Origin: Aminobacter aganoensis
GTDB lineage: Bacteria > Pseudomonadota > Alphaproteobacteria > Rhizobiales > Rhizobiaceae
Direction of reading: 5' to 3'
DNA length: 64,000 bases
Assembly: GCF_014206975.1 (NCBI RefSeq)
Contig: NZ_JACHOU010000008.1
Span: 124,001-188,000 of the forward strand
The position numbers and the translations under genes were made by a program. Under the pieces are notes generated by a model. The model worked only from the letters and a program-made list of their open reading frames with translations. It did not search any database and was not told the DNA's origin. Below, piece after piece: positions 54,886-63,232 of this stretch (within the stretch, counting starts at the first letter, position 1; each line of letters begins with the position of its first letter).

Positions 54886-54903
54886 ATGTGTATCTATACA
54901 CAT
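54886..54903 (-). promoter_or_regulatory. hicAB operator/promoter
   Basis: ATGTGTAT-CT-ATACACAT: perfect 8-bp arms with a 2-nt centre, just before the hicA ATG. On the minus strand it contains TATAGA, a possible -10, with CTTGAA 16 nt further up as a weak -35. HicB binding here would cover the promoter. Confidence 0.7.
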
Positions 54904-54940
54904 AGCGACCGCAGTTCAAGATCATCGAAGTCTGATCCGA

Positions 54941-55543
54941 CTAGCGATTGCCCCCGGCGTCCTTCGGTCCGCGCGGCCGGGCCTTGTGCTCGAACTCGCC
55001 GTCGGATGGCGCGTTCTCGTCGTCTTCGTCCTCGACAAGCCCGGCCGCCACCGTATCGATGGCGACGAAGCCGCCGGCGATGTCGACCACCGGAACCGCC
55101 GCTTGCGTGAAGGGTATCAGCACGCCCTTGCGGTCCTGGTACTGGATTTCGAGGATGTCGCCGCCGCCGAAATTCTGCACGGCAAACACCTTGCCGACCG
55201 GCTCACCGGTCTCGTCGCGCACGACAAGCCCGACAAGGTCGGTGTGGTAGAACTCGCCCTCCTCGCCATCGTCGGGCAGGGCCGAGCGGTCGACGAACAA
55301 CTCGGTATTGGTCAGGGCCTCGGCGGCATTGCGGTCGTTGACGCCCTTGAAGCGCACCACCACCACCTCGTTGGCCGGCCGGATCGCGGCAATCTCGAAG
55401 GCGCGGCCGTCCTTGGCGTAAAGCGGGCCGTAGTCGGCCAGCGCCAGCGGATCGCCGGTGAAGGTCTTCACCCTGAGTTCGCCCTTGATGCCGTGGGCAG
55501 CGCCGATCACGGCCATCTGGATTGGATTTTGGGGTCTGGCCAT
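54941..55543 (-). CDS. rimM: Ribosome maturation factor RimM
   Basis: 200 residues. Assists assembly of the 30S head around S19. N-terminal barrel: VIGAAHGIKGELRVKTFTGD, PLALADYGPLYAKDGRAFEI, GVNDRNAAEALTNTELFVDR. C-terminal PRC barrel: YHTDLVGLVVRDETGEPVGK, GGGDILEIQYQDRKGVLIPF. The tail beyond residue 175 is acidic then basic (DEDDENAPSDGEFEHKARPR). First gene of the rimM-(hicAB)-trmD group; rpsP is not upstream, where xerC diverges instead. Confidence 0.95.
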   Translation of the reverse strand: MARPQNPIQMAVIGAAHGIKGELRVKTFTGDPLALADYGPLYAKDGRAFEIAAIRPANEVVVVRFKGVNDRNAAEALTNTELFVDRSALPDDGEEGEFYHTDLVGLVVRDETGEPVGKVFAVQNFGGGDILEIQYQDRKGVLIPFTQAAVPVVDIAGGFVAIDTVAAGLVEDEDDENAPSDGEFEHKARPRGPKDAGGNR

Positions 55544-55614
55544 TGCCTGCGCTTCACCGGTTGCTAACTTCGCTCGTTCAACACTGCCTTATTCCAATCG
55601 GACGCCGACTGCCA

Positions 55615-56553
55615 ATGCAGGAATTCCTCATCGCTGCAAAACCCGACCTCCAGGCGGCCCGCCAGGGCTGGCTGAAGTCGCTGGCCGGCGAACGCCGCCT
55701 GTCGGCACTGACGGTCGATGCCTACGAACGCGACACGCGCCAGTTCCTGCAATTTCTCACCGGCCATTGCGGCGGCCCGCCCGGCATCTCCGACATCAGC
55801 GACCTCCGCCCGGCCGACCTGCGCGCCTATCTCGCCGCCCGCCGCACTGATGGGGCCGGCCCCCGCACGCTTGGCCGCGGCCTTGCCGGGGTGCGCTCGC
55901 TGCTGCGTTTCCTCGAACGCCAGGGACTGGTCAATGCTGCCGGCTCTGCGGCGCTGCGCGCGCCAAAACAGCCAAAATCGCTGCCCAAGCCGCTCACCGC
56001 GATCGATGCCAGGCGTGTCGTTTCGGCCGGCGAGCAATTGGCGGAGGAGCCCTGGATCGCCGCCCGCAACGCCGCCGTGCTCACCTTGCTCTACGGCTCG
56101 GGCCTGCGCATTTCCGAAGCGCTCAATCTATCCGGAACCGAGCTCGCTTCGCCCTCCGACACCGTGCTGCGCATATCGGGCAAGGGCGGCAAGACCCGCC
56201 TCGTCCCGGTCCTGCCGGTGGCCCTGCAGGCTGTCGCCGAATACCGCAAGCTCTGCCCATATCATCTCGATGCCGAAGGCGCGCTCTTTCGCGGCGCCCG
56301 CGGCGGCCGGCTCGACCCGGCGATCGTCCAGCGCGAGATGCGCAAGATGCGCTCAGCCTTGAATCTGCCTGACACGGCGACGCCGCATGCGCTGCGCCAC
56401 TCCTTCGCCACCCACCTGCTCGGTCGTGGCGGCGACCTGCGCACCATCCAGGAACTGCTCGGCCACGCCAGCCTGTCGACCACCCAGGTCTATACCGGCG
56501 TCGACACCGCACGCCTGCTGGAGGTCTACGACGCCGCGCACCCCCGCGCCTGA
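55615..56553 (+). CDS. xerC: Tyrosine recombinase XerC
   Basis: 312 residues. Resolves chromosome dimers at dif with XerD, under FtsK control (ftsK is 29 kb to the left). The N-terminal SAM-like domain is GWLKSLAGERRLSALTVDAY. Catalytic set: Arg in YGSGLRISEALNL, Lys in GKGGKTRLVPV, HxxR in TPHALRHSFATHLLG, His in LLGHASLSTTQVYTGVD, with the Tyr nucleophile in VYTGV. ATG 55615 gives the normal length. XerC rather than XerD is judged from sequence style (GSGLRISEAL) and is moderately sure. Confidence 0.92.
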   Translation: MQEFLIAAKPDLQAARQGWLKSLAGERRLSALTVDAYERDTRQFLQFLTGHCGGPPGISDISDLRPADLRAYLAARRTDGAGPRTLGRGLAGVRSLLRFLERQGLVNAAGSAALRAPKQPKSLPKPLTAIDARRVVSAGEQLAEEPWIAARNAAVLTLLYGSGLRISEALNLSGTELASPSDTVLRISGKGGKTRLVPVLPVALQAVAEYRKLCPYHLDAEGALFRGARGGRLDPAIVQREMRKMRSALNLPDTATPHALRHSFATHLLGRGGDLRTIQELLGHASLSTTQVYTGVDTARLLEVYDAAHPRA

Positions 56554-56617
56554 CCTCGCGAGGCTGACAATTGTCACTGCGGCATTAACCGTTTTGCCGC
56601 TTTTGGCGGCTACACAA

Positions 56618-57694
56618 ATGCCCATGACACGTCTCACCGCCCTTGCCGACCGCGCCTCGTTGCCCGCGCTGAAGCTGCTCGCAGCACTCAACGTGCTGTT
56701 CTTCGTCCTGTTCTTCGCCGTCGCGTTTCTGTTCGCCGGCAAGGCCCATGCCGAAGCGCCCGTCTGCACCGGCTCCGACATCCTGGCGGAACTCGCCAAG
56801 GACAGCCCGGCGGTTCTGGCCAGGATCGAGACCGAGGCCAAGGCCACGCTGAACGGCCAGGGCCTGTTGTGGAAGCTGGAAAAGCCCGGCCAGAAGCCGT
56901 CATGGCTCTACGGCACCATGCATGTCACTGATCCGCGCGTCACCAAGCTCCAGCCCGAGGCGCAGAAGGCCTTCGACGGCTCGCACACTTTGGTCATCGA
57001 AACCACCGATGTGCTCGACCAGAACGCCATGGTCGCCAGCCTGATGAAGCAGCCCGAACTGATGATGTTCACCGACAGCACGACGTTGCCGTCGCTGATG
57101 TCCCCGGAAGAACTCGAAACCGTCAATGCCGCACTCGAAGCACGCGGCATCCCGCCGGCAAGCGTCTCCAAGATGAAGCCGTGGATGCTGTCGTCCATGG
57201 TCGCGCTGCCGGCCTGCGAGCTGACCCGCAAAGCCGCCGGCGCGCCGGTGCTCGACATCCTCATCGCCCAGCAGGCCAAGGCCGCCGGCAAGGAGGTCAA
57301 GGGGCTGGAGAGCGCCGCCGACCAGCTTTCGGCCATGGCCTCGCTGCCGATCGAGTTCCACATCAAGGGCCTTGTCGAGACCCTCAAGCTCGGCAACCGC
57401 ATGGACGACGTCATCGAAACCATGGTCGTGCTCTACCAACGCGGCGACACCGGCATGTTCTGGCCGCTGTTCCGCAATGCCCTGCCATCCGGCGGCTCCG
57501 ACGATTCCGGCTACGCCGCCTTCGAGGAAACGATGGTGACGACGCGCAACAAGACCATGGCCGAGCGCAGCGCACCTCTCGTCGCCCAGGGCGACGTGTT
57601 CATGGCCGTCGGCGCACTGCACCTGCCCGGCCCCGAAGGCCTGGTCGAGCTGTACCGCAAGGCCGGCTACACCGTCACTGCTGCCGACCGCTAG
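56618..57694 (+). CDS. TraB/GumN-family protein
   Basis: 358 residues. A membrane/signal segment (ALKLLAALNVLFFVLFFAVA) near residue 30, then the TraB domain: LLWKLEKPGQKPSWLYGTMHVTDPR in pieces, including the conserved GTMH, the Glu in LVIETTD, and the C-terminal VGALHLPGPEGLVELYRKAG with the second GxxH. These are the metal-binding GxxH motifs of the Tiki/TraB/EreA protease fold; most bacterial members have no tested function. Its TAG stop is the first CTAG of the 106-bp repeat copy 2. Follows xerC by 64 nt. Confidence 0.9.
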   Translation: MPMTRLTALADRASLPALKLLAALNVLFFVLFFAVAFLFAGKAHAEAPVCTGSDILAELAKDSPAVLARIETEAKATLNGQGLLWKLEKPGQKPSWLYGTMHVTDPRVTKLQPEAQKAFDGSHTLVIETTDVLDQNAMVASLMKQPELMMFTDSTTLPSLMSPEELETVNAALEARGIPPASVSKMKPWMLSSMVALPACELTRKAAGAPVLDILIAQQAKAAGKEVKGLESAADQLSAMASLPIEFHIKGLVETLKLGNRMDDVIETMVVLYQRGDTGMFWPLFRNALPSGGSDDSGYAAFEETMVTTRNKTMAERSAPLVAQGDVFMAVGALHLPGPEGLVELYRKAGYTVTAADR

Positions 57695-57796
57695 AGCAAT
57701 TCCAGGAAAAGTGTGCAGCGGTTTTCCGTCCGGAATTGCGCAATAACAAGAGCTTAGAGCGTTTTCGCGATTCGAAGAAAAGCAGAAACACTCTAG
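57691..57796 (+). repeat. 106-bp CTAG-bounded dispersed repeat, copy 2
   Basis: Same length and order as copy 1 (22428-22533) with four substitutions. Both terminal CTAGs hold stop codons: TAG at 57692-57694 ends the TraB-family gene, and CTA at 57793-57795 is the stop of the DUF2867 gene on the other strand. The whole space between the two convergent genes is thus the element. It can form two stem-loops and may act as a bidirectional 3' end. Confidence 0.92.
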
Positions 57797-58263
57797 CCGG
57801 CCACCCGGGCCAGCATCGCCGGAACGATGATGCGGTGGAACGGCATGACGACGGCAAGGTAGATCCGGCCGAACCGGTTGTGCGGCCTGACCAGCGTCGT
57901 CGCGCTGACCTCCTGCCGCCCAGCGCCCAGTTCCCTGACCTCGACCAGCAGCCGGAAATCGAGATGTCGGTCGTCGAGGCCGAGAACCATCCGCTCCGGC
58001 GCCTCGCTGATCACCGGAAACATCCCCACCAGCTTTTGCTTGGGCGGCAGGTCGCCGTGCCCGGTTTTCAGCCCGAACGGCCGCACCAGCAGATTGCGCA
58101 GCATCATCAGCCGGCCGATCCAGGCCGGGCCATTGACGATGGCGCGCTCCGCCGATGTCATGGCATCCAGCGACTGCCCGCCGACCACCACGGCGTAGCG
58201 GTCGGCAAAGCTGGTGCCGGGCAGAATTTCGTCTGTGTCGGAAAGGCACTGCACCACGGGCAT
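57793..58263 (-). CDS. DUF2867 protein
   Basis: 156 residues. Contains LPGTSFADRYAVVVGGQSLD, PAWIGRLMMLRNLLVRPFGL, FPVISEAPERMVLGLDDRHL, DFRLLVEVRELGAGRQEVSA and HNRFGRIYLAVVMPFHRIIV, the pattern of the DUF2867 family (START-like in some predictions). No function is known. Its stop codon lies in the right end of repeat copy 2. Stand-alone gene. Confidence 0.88.
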   Translation of the reverse strand: MPVVQCLSDTDEILPGTSFADRYAVVVGGQSLDAMTSAERAIVNGPAWIGRLMMLRNLLVRPFGLKTGHGDLPPKQKLVGMFPVISEAPERMVLGLDDRHLDFRLLVEVRELGAGRQEVSATTLVRPHNRFGRIYLAVVMPFHRIIVPAMLARVAG

Positions 58264-58483
58264 GTCGCTGGCCTCAGGGTCGCTGCATCTCGCTCGAAGC
58301 TAGCGCGAATTGCGGGCCTCGGCGGCGTGGCGAAACGCCGCCGTCCCCGCCTCCTGCCCGCCATCCACCGTCGGCCTGCTGTATTTGCAGTCTTTTTTCG
58401 TCTCCGGTGAAACCGAAATGCGTTTCGCGCGTTGATTGCGATGTTCACGCAATGATTGCGGAGCGCAGCTGAGGGAGATCTCA

Positions 58484-58816
58484 ATGGTGAACAATCCAGA
58501 TCCAGGACGCCCCACCGGTCAGTCGAGCATGGGCAGCACGTGGCTGATAGCCATCATCGTCGTGCTGCTCGCCGCCGTGGCTTACTACATCTTCGGCCCG
58601 ACCGGAGAAGCGCCAGCACCGGCCGAACCCCCGGCTGCGACAACGCCAGCTCCCGCTCCGGCAGAACCGGCACCCGCCCCCGCGCCGGCAGAGCCTGCCC
58701 CTGCGCCCGCACCGGCGGAGCCTGCTCCTGCGCCAGCTCCGGCTGAACCGGCTCCGGCTCCTGCTGAGCCCGCCCCGGCAACACCGGCGCCTGCCCCGGC
58801 AGCCCCTGCCAACTGA
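58484..58816 (+). CDS. Single-pass membrane protein with Pro/Ala/Glu repeats
   Basis: 110 residues: a short cytoplasmic head (NNPDPGRPTGQSSMGS), one helix (TWLIAIIVVLLAAVAYYIFG), then ~70 residues of periplasmic low-complexity sequence. It holds three exact 9-residue units AEPAPAPAP followed by shorter ones. The DNA of the units differs at many third positions, so the peptide pattern is old and not a fresh expansion. GAGGGAGAT precedes the ATG. Such extended segments often span periplasm or hold apart partners, as in TonB. Function unknown. Confidence 0.8.
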   Translation: MVNNPDPGRPTGQSSMGSTWLIAIIVVLLAAVAYYIFGPTGEAPAPAEPPAATTPAPAPAEPAPAPAPAEPAPAPAPAEPAPAPAPAEPAPAPAEPAPATPAPAPAAPAN

Positions 58817-58834
58817 GGTTGGTCCCGACATGCA

Positions 58835-58869
58835 AACGGCCCGCTCAAGAGCGGGCCGTTTTTTGTTTT
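58835..58869. terminator. Terminator between the repeat protein and lpd
   Basis: AACGGCCCGCTC / GAGCGGGCCGTT, 12-bp perfect stem with a 2-nt loop, T-run to the right. Stops the + gene strongly; the T-run on the minus side is short (TTT), so lpd termination is weaker. Confidence 0.85.
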
Positions 58870-58887
58870 CAGGCGTGGTCGCCGGTC

Positions 58888-60294
58888 CTACATGTGGATC
58901 GGCTTGAAGAAGGTGGCGAGCGCCGCCTCCTTGACCGCTTCCGACATCGTCGGATGCGCGTGGCAGGTGCGGCCGAGGTCTTCCGACGACCCGCCGAATT
59001 CCATCAGCACCGCCGCCTCGTGGATCATCTCGCCGGCGCCGAAGCCGACGATGTGCACCCCCAGAACCTTGTCGCTGTCCTTGTCGGCCAAGACCTTGAC
59101 GAAGCCGTCGGTGTGCAGCATGGCGCGCGCCCGGCCATTGGCCGTGAACGGGAACTTGCCGGCCTTGTAGGCGATCCCGGCCTTCTTGAGTTCTTCTTCG
59201 GTCTTGCCGACCGAGGCGACCTCGGGGCTGGTGTAGACCACGCCGGGAATGACGTCGTAGTTCACATGGCCGGCCTGGCCGGCAGTGATCTCGGCAACCG
59301 CCACGCCTTCGTCCTCAGCCTTGTGCGCCAGCATCGGGCCCGCGACGACGTCGCCGATGGCGTAGATGCCGGCGACGTTGGTGCGCAGGTGGCCGTCGGT
59401 CTTGACCCGGCCGCGCTCGTCCATCTCGACGCCCGCCTCCTTGAGTCCGAGGCCTTCGGTGTAGGGCTTGCGGCCCGTGGCGACCAGCACGACGTCAGCC
59501 TCGATGGTCTCGGCAGCACCGCCCTTGACCGGCTCGAAGGTCACAGTCGCGCCCTTCTTGGCCTTGGCGACACCGGTCACCTTGGAGCCGAGCTTGAACT
59601 CGAAGCCCTGCTTGGCCAGCATGCGCTGGAACTGCTTGGCGACGTCGCCGTCCATGCCGCCCAGGATGGAGTCGAGGTACTCGACCACCGTCACCTTGGC
59701 GCCGAGGCGCGCCCACACCGAGCCGAGCTCGAGGCCGATGACACCACCGCCGACAACCACCAGGTGGCCGGGAACCTTTTCCAGCGACAGGCCGCCGGTC
59801 GACGAGATGATCACCTTCTCGTCGAAGGCGACGTCGACGCCCGGAATGCCGGCGACGTCCGAGCCCGTGGCGATGACGATGTTCTTGGTCTCGATTTCCT
59901 GGCTCTTGCCGTCAGCACCGGTCACGCCGACCTTGCCCGCGCCCAGCACCTTGCCGGTGCCCTGGAAGCTCTCGATCTTGTTCTTCTTGAACAGGAACGA
60001 CACGCCGGTCACGTTGGCGGCGACGGTGGCGTCCTTGTGCGCCATCATCTTCTTCAGGTTCATCTTCGGCGTGCCGACCTCGACGCCGAGCGCATCGAAG
60101 GAATGCTGCGCCTCGGCCAGCATTTCCGAGGCGTGCAGCAACGCCTTGGAGGGGATGCAGCCGATGTTCAGGCAGGTGCCGCCGAAGGTCGCGTTCTTCT
60201 CGACCACGGCGACCTTCAATCCGAGCTGTGCCGCCTTGATGGCGCACACATAGCCGCCTGGGCCCGAGCCGATTACGACGACGTCATATGCCAT
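58888..60294 (-). CDS. lpd: Dihydrolipoyl dehydrogenase (E3)
   Basis: 468 residues. Reoxidises the dihydrolipoyl groups of E2, here most probably of 2-oxoglutarate dehydrogenase. FAD motif [20 protein letters not shown], redox disulfide [19 protein letters not shown] motif [20 protein letters not shown], and the C-terminal His-Glu pair in [15 protein letters not shown]. Complete. It is the last gene of a minus-strand run that begins with sucB; five small genes separate them. Confidence 0.97.
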   Translation of the reverse strand: MAYDVVVIGSGPGGYVCAIKAAQLGLKVAVVEKNATFGGTCLNIGCIPSKALLHASEMLAEAQHSFDALGVEVGTPKMNLKKMMAHKDATVAANVTGVSFLFKKNKIESFQGTGKVLGAGKVGVTGADGKSQEIETKNIVIATGSDVAGIPGVDVAFDEKVIISSTGGLSLEKVPGHLVVVGGGVIGLELGSVWARLGAKVTVVEYLDSILGGMDGDVAKQFQRMLAKQGFEFKLGSKVTGVAKAKKGATVTFEPVKGGAAETIEADVVLVATGRKPYTEGLGLKEAGVEMDERGRVKTDGHLRTNVAGIYAIGDVVAGPMLAHKAEDEGVAVAEITAGQAGHVNYDVIPGVVYTSPEVASVGKTEEELKKAGIAYKAGKFPFTANGRARAMLHTDGFVKVLADKDSDKVLGVHIVGFGAGEMIHEAAVLMEFGGSSEDLGRTCHAHPTMSEAVKEAALATFFKPIHM

Positions 60295-60320
60295 TGTTCT
60301 TTCCTTCTTGCCTGGGGCGG

Positions 60321-61076
60321 TCAGCGGCCGCCGCTCACGTTCAAAATCGAGCCCGTCGTATATGATGCCTCATCCGACAAAAGCCAGATGACGGCGTGGG
60401 CAACTTCCTCAGCCTTGCCTTCGCGCTTCACCGGCACCATGCCGCGAATGGCGGCGATCCGGTCCGGCTGCCCGCCGGACGCATGGATCTCGGTGTCGAT
60501 GATGCCGGGGCGCACCGCGTTGACGCGCACGCCCTCGGTCGCCACTTCCTTGGCAAGCCCGATGGTCAAGGTGTCAATCGCCCCCTTGGAAGCGGCATAG
60601 TCGACATATTCGCCGGGAGAACCCAGTGTGGCCGCCACCGACGAGATGTTGACGATCGCGCCGCCGGCGCCGCCGTGCAGGCTCGACATGCGCTTCACCG
60701 CCTCGCGGGCGCACAGGATCGAGCCGACGACATTGATGCGCATCATGCGCTCCAGCCGGGCCGCGCTCATCTCGTCGACGCGCGCCTTCATGTCGACAAC
60801 GCCGGCATTGTTGACGAAGGCATCCAGCCGGCCGAACGTCTTGTCGACCTCGGCGAACATGGCCAGCACGTCGGCCTCGTTGCCGACATCGCCCTTGATG
60901 GCGATGGCCTCGCCGCCGGCTGCCTTCAGTTCCGTCACCAGGGCATTGGCCGCCGCATCGTTGGCGACATAGGAAAAGGCCACGCGATAGCCTGCCTCGG
61001 CACCAAGCCGGCAGATGGCGGCTCCGATGCCGCGGCTGCCGCCGGTCACCAGCAGTACCTTTCGGTGAGCGCTCAT
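60321..61076 (-). CDS. Short-chain dehydrogenase/reductase
   Basis: 251 residues, classical SDR. Cofactor motif [20 protein letters not shown] with NADPH-type basic neighbour, [15 protein letters not shown], the catalytic Ser in [15 protein letters not shown], and YxxxK in [34 protein letters not shown] follows, and the C terminus LNVSGGR is FabG-like. Substrate unknown. ATG 61076 overlaps the previous stop by 4 nt (ATGA). lpd follows 26 nt later. Confidence 0.93.
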   Translation of the reverse strand: MSAHRKVLLVTGGSRGIGAAICRLGAEAGYRVAFSYVANDAAANALVTELKAAGGEAIAIKGDVGNEADVLAMFAEVDKTFGRLDAFVNNAGVVDMKARVDEMSAARLERMMRINVVGSILCAREAVKRMSSLHGGAGGAIVNISSVAATLGSPGEYVDYAASKGAIDTLTIGLAKEVATEGVRVNAVRPGIIDTEIHASGGQPDRIAAIRGMVPVKREGKAEEVAHAVIWLLSDEASYTTGSILNVSGGR

Positions 61077-61567
61077 TCCTGGCACCCCTGTATCTCGAAC
61101 ACGTCCCACGGCACTTTCGAAAAGCCGTCCGGACCATAGGCCGCCGACATGCGCAGCGAATGGCCAAGGTCGGCAAAGATCAGCTTCTTGGGTGCTGCCG
61201 CCGCGATGCGCTCGCGCGGCAGCAGCCCGACATTGCCCTGCTCGTCGACGCTGTAGATCACGCCTTGCCACACCGTGCAGGCATCCAGCTCCTCGCCGGT
61301 CACATCGCCTTCCGGGCACTGGTGCATTAGCATGCCGTTGGGCCGCGCCACCTCGTCCGACCACATCACCACGCCGTCGAGCACGATGTCGTTGTCCATC
61401 ACCATCTTGAAGCTGTTGGTGACTGTCGCCGACTCCAGCGTCGGCCGGAAGTCGATCGACGCCGCCTTGTCGCGGTCGCCATAGACGGCCAGTTCGATCG
61501 GGCAGGCGGCGTTGGCCGTCGTCGCCCAGAGCACCGCCACAGCCGGGATCAGGGCCGCGAACCGCAT
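61073..61567 (-). CDS. Secreted protein of unknown function
   Basis: 164 residues with signal peptide (FAALIPAVAVLWATTANA, cut near residue 20). The mature part has CPIELAVYGDRDKAASIDFR, ATVTNSFKMVMDNDIVLDGV, HQCPEGDVTGEELDACTVWQ and ends VFEIQGCQE. Four cysteines suggest two disulfides. No family recognised. It overlaps lysE by one codon region (its ATG at 61567 sits on the lysE stop) and the SDR by 4 nt, so it is tied into the operon. Confidence 0.8.
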   Translation of the reverse strand: MRFAALIPAVAVLWATTANAACPIELAVYGDRDKAASIDFRPTLESATVTNSFKMVMDNDIVLDGVVMWSDEVARPNGMLMHQCPEGDVTGEELDACTVWQGVIYSVDEQGNVGLLPRERIAAAAPKKLIFADLGHSLRMSAAYGPDGFSKVPWDVFEIQGCQE

Positions 61568-62211
61568 CAGCCGGCCTGTACGGTGGCGAGCTTCACGCCA
61601 AGCCCGATGAAGATCATGCCGGTCGCCTTGTTGAACCAGCGGCCCCAGGAGACGAAGCGCTCGCGCACCGACGCCATGGTGAAGAACATCGACACGCCGA
61701 CGAACCAGGCGATCAGCACCACAGCCATCAGCAGGCCGTAGACGCCCTTCACGCTCGCCGGCGTTTCGTGACTCACCATCGCCGTGAACAGCGGCACGAA
61801 GAACAGCACCGCCTTGGGGTTGAGCGCGTTGGTGACGAACCCCATCAGGAAGCAGCGCACAGCCGAAATCGACTTCGGCCCGTCAGCCTCCTCCGGCACG
61901 TCGACGGAGACCATGTCCATCGGACCGGCGCGCAGCGCCATGATGCCGAGATAGACGAGATAGGCGGCACCGGCCCATTTCAGCATTGAAAACAAAAGCA
62001 GCGACTTCGACACGATCAGCCCGATGCCAAGGATGGTGTAGCTGACATGGAACAAAAGCGACGTGCCGATGCCGAAGCTGGTGATGATCGCCGCGCGGCG
62101 GCCATGCACCACGCTCTGGCGCACCACCATCACGAAATCGGCGCCGGGCACCACCATCAGCACCGAAAACACCGCCAGCAGGCCGGCAAATTCGAACACG
62201 TATTGCGTCAT
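61567..62211 (-). CDS. LysE/RhtB-family amino-acid exporter
   Basis: 214 residues, about six helices. VVPGADFVMVVRQSVVHGRR is the family's N-terminal GPxxxxV region, SFGIGTSLLFHVSYTILGIG the second helix, LKWAGAAYLVYLGIMALRAG and FVTNALNPKAVLFFVPLFTA the conserved NPKA block. It exports amino acids such as lysine, threonine or homoserine lactone; substrate unknown. Its ATG overlaps the VOC stop by 4 nt. Confidence 0.93.
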   Translation of the reverse strand: MTQYVFEFAGLLAVFSVLMVVPGADFVMVVRQSVVHGRRAAIITSFGIGTSLLFHVSYTILGIGLIVSKSLLLFSMLKWAGAAYLVYLGIMALRAGPMDMVSVDVPEEADGPKSISAVRCFLMGFVTNALNPKAVLFFVPLFTAMVSHETPASVKGVYGLLMAVVLIAWFVGVSMFFTMASVRERFVSWGRWFNKATGMIFIGLGVKLATVQAG

Positions 62212-62663
62212 GTCCTGTCCTCCGCCGCCGTGCCCAGGGCAGCGTTGCCCAGGGGCGCGTTGAAGGCCCAGACATGGCCAAACGGATCGCGGATGCGGCC
62301 GTAGCGGGCGCCCCAGAACACATCGTCCGGTTCCATGGTGATCTCGGCACCGGCGGCGACCGCGCGCTCGACGGCCTGGTCGACTTCGCCGGGCAGCTTC
62401 AGGTTGATGTTGACGGTCATGCCGGCGCCGCCTCGCGACAGCGGCGACAGCACGTCGGCGCCGATTTCGGGAAACTCGTCGTGCAGCATCACTTCGCTGC
62501 CGAACATGGCAAGGTTGGCATGCAGCACGCGCACCCCGTCATCGGCCAACTGCTCGAAGGTCTCGACCGCGTCGAACGCCTTCTCGTAAAAGGCAATCGC
62601 TTCCTTGCCGCCCTTGACGCAGAGATGCACCTGGATCGGGGGAATGTCGGGTTCGAATGCCAT
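62208..62663 (-). CDS. VOC-superfamily (glyoxalase/PhnB-like) protein
   Basis: 151 residues. Beta-alpha repeat of the vicinal-oxygen-chelate fold: IQVHLCVKGGKEAIAFYEKA, FDAVETFEQLADDGVRVLHA, MLHDEFPEIG, VNINLKLPGEVDQAVERAVA and WGARYGRIRDPFGHVWAF. The last block is the PhnB-type signature. A metal-dependent enzyme or binding protein of unknown reaction. First gene of VOC-lysE-secreted-SDR, linked by ATGA-type overlaps. Confidence 0.92.
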   Translation of the reverse strand: MAFEPDIPPIQVHLCVKGGKEAIAFYEKAFDAVETFEQLADDGVRVLHANLAMFGSEVMLHDEFPEIGADVLSPLSRGGAGMTVNINLKLPGEVDQAVERAVAAGAEITMEPDDVFWGARYGRIRDPFGHVWAFNAPLGNAALGTAAEDRT

Positions 62664-62699
62664 GCAACCGTCTCGTTTCCGTTTCTTCAGGCGGCAAGG

Positions 62700-63116
62700 T
62701 TACGTCATCAGGCGGACGATCATCAGGACCAGTCCGGCAATCGAAACGAACCAGACGATCGAGCGCAGCACTGGCACGCCGGTCACGTACAGGACCGCAT
62801 AAGCGACGCGTGCGACGATCCACATCATCGCCCCGACGGCGCCCAGGTCGCCGGTCTTGCCGGTAACGGCCAGCGCCAGCGCCAGCCCGATGAAGACCGG
62901 ATAGGTCTCCAGCATGTTGTTGAGCGACCTGATGAGCCGCCCTGCCACCACGCTTTTCGGCACGCGCTGTTCGTCGCGCGGGCCGAGCAGGTATTTCGTG
63001 CCGAGACCGTCGGAGAGATCGAGCGCCAGCGCCTGCACGAGTATGTGCGCGATCAGCAGCACCGCGCTCCAGCCAAGCACCCAGATTTCAGTCGATACAG
63101 CCGCGGCTTCCATCAC
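62700..63116 (-). CDS. MAPEG-family membrane protein
   Basis: 138 residues, four helices (IWVLGWSAVLLIAHILVQAL, TYPVFIGLALALAVTGKTGD, MMWIVARVAYAVLYVTGVPV, VWFVSIAGLVLMIVRLM). GRLIRSLNNMLETYPVFIGL and WIVARVAYAVLYVTGVP are the MAPEG signature, shared with microsomal glutathione transferases. Enzymatic role unknown. ATG at 63116 or 63113. It lies between sucB and the VOC operon on the same strand. Confidence 0.93.
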   Translation of the reverse strand: MMEAAAVSTEIWVLGWSAVLLIAHILVQALALDLSDGLGTKYLLGPRDEQRVPKSVVAGRLIRSLNNMLETYPVFIGLALALAVTGKTGDLGAVGAMMWIVARVAYAVLYVTGVPVLRSIVWFVSIAGLVLMIVRLMT

Positions 63117-63194
63117 GTCTCCCCACTCTCAACATCGCTGATCAGCAAGGCGTTCCCGATTACCGGCAATTCCCCCGGAGGTAAGGGAAGGCAG

Positions 63195-63217
63195 GGTGCC
63201 CGGCCACGCGGGCACCC
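63195..63217 (-). terminator. Hairpin after sucB
   Basis: GGTGCCC / GGGCACC 7-bp stem (longer with one G-C pair) with an 8-9 nt loop, 16 nt after the sucB stop, no strong T-run. Possibly a partial terminator or processing hairpin between sucB and the small genes. Confidence 0.5.
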
Positions 63218-63232
63218 CTTGAGCTTGTCCGA

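Noticed and set aside
58585-58848. Gly/Ala/Ser repeat ORF on the minus strand
   Set aside because: Antisense of the Pro/Ala/Glu repeat gene, which has a ribosome-binding site and a membrane helix.
58819-60600. 593-codon plus-strand frame
   Set aside because: Antisense to lpd and the SDR gene, no family similarity.
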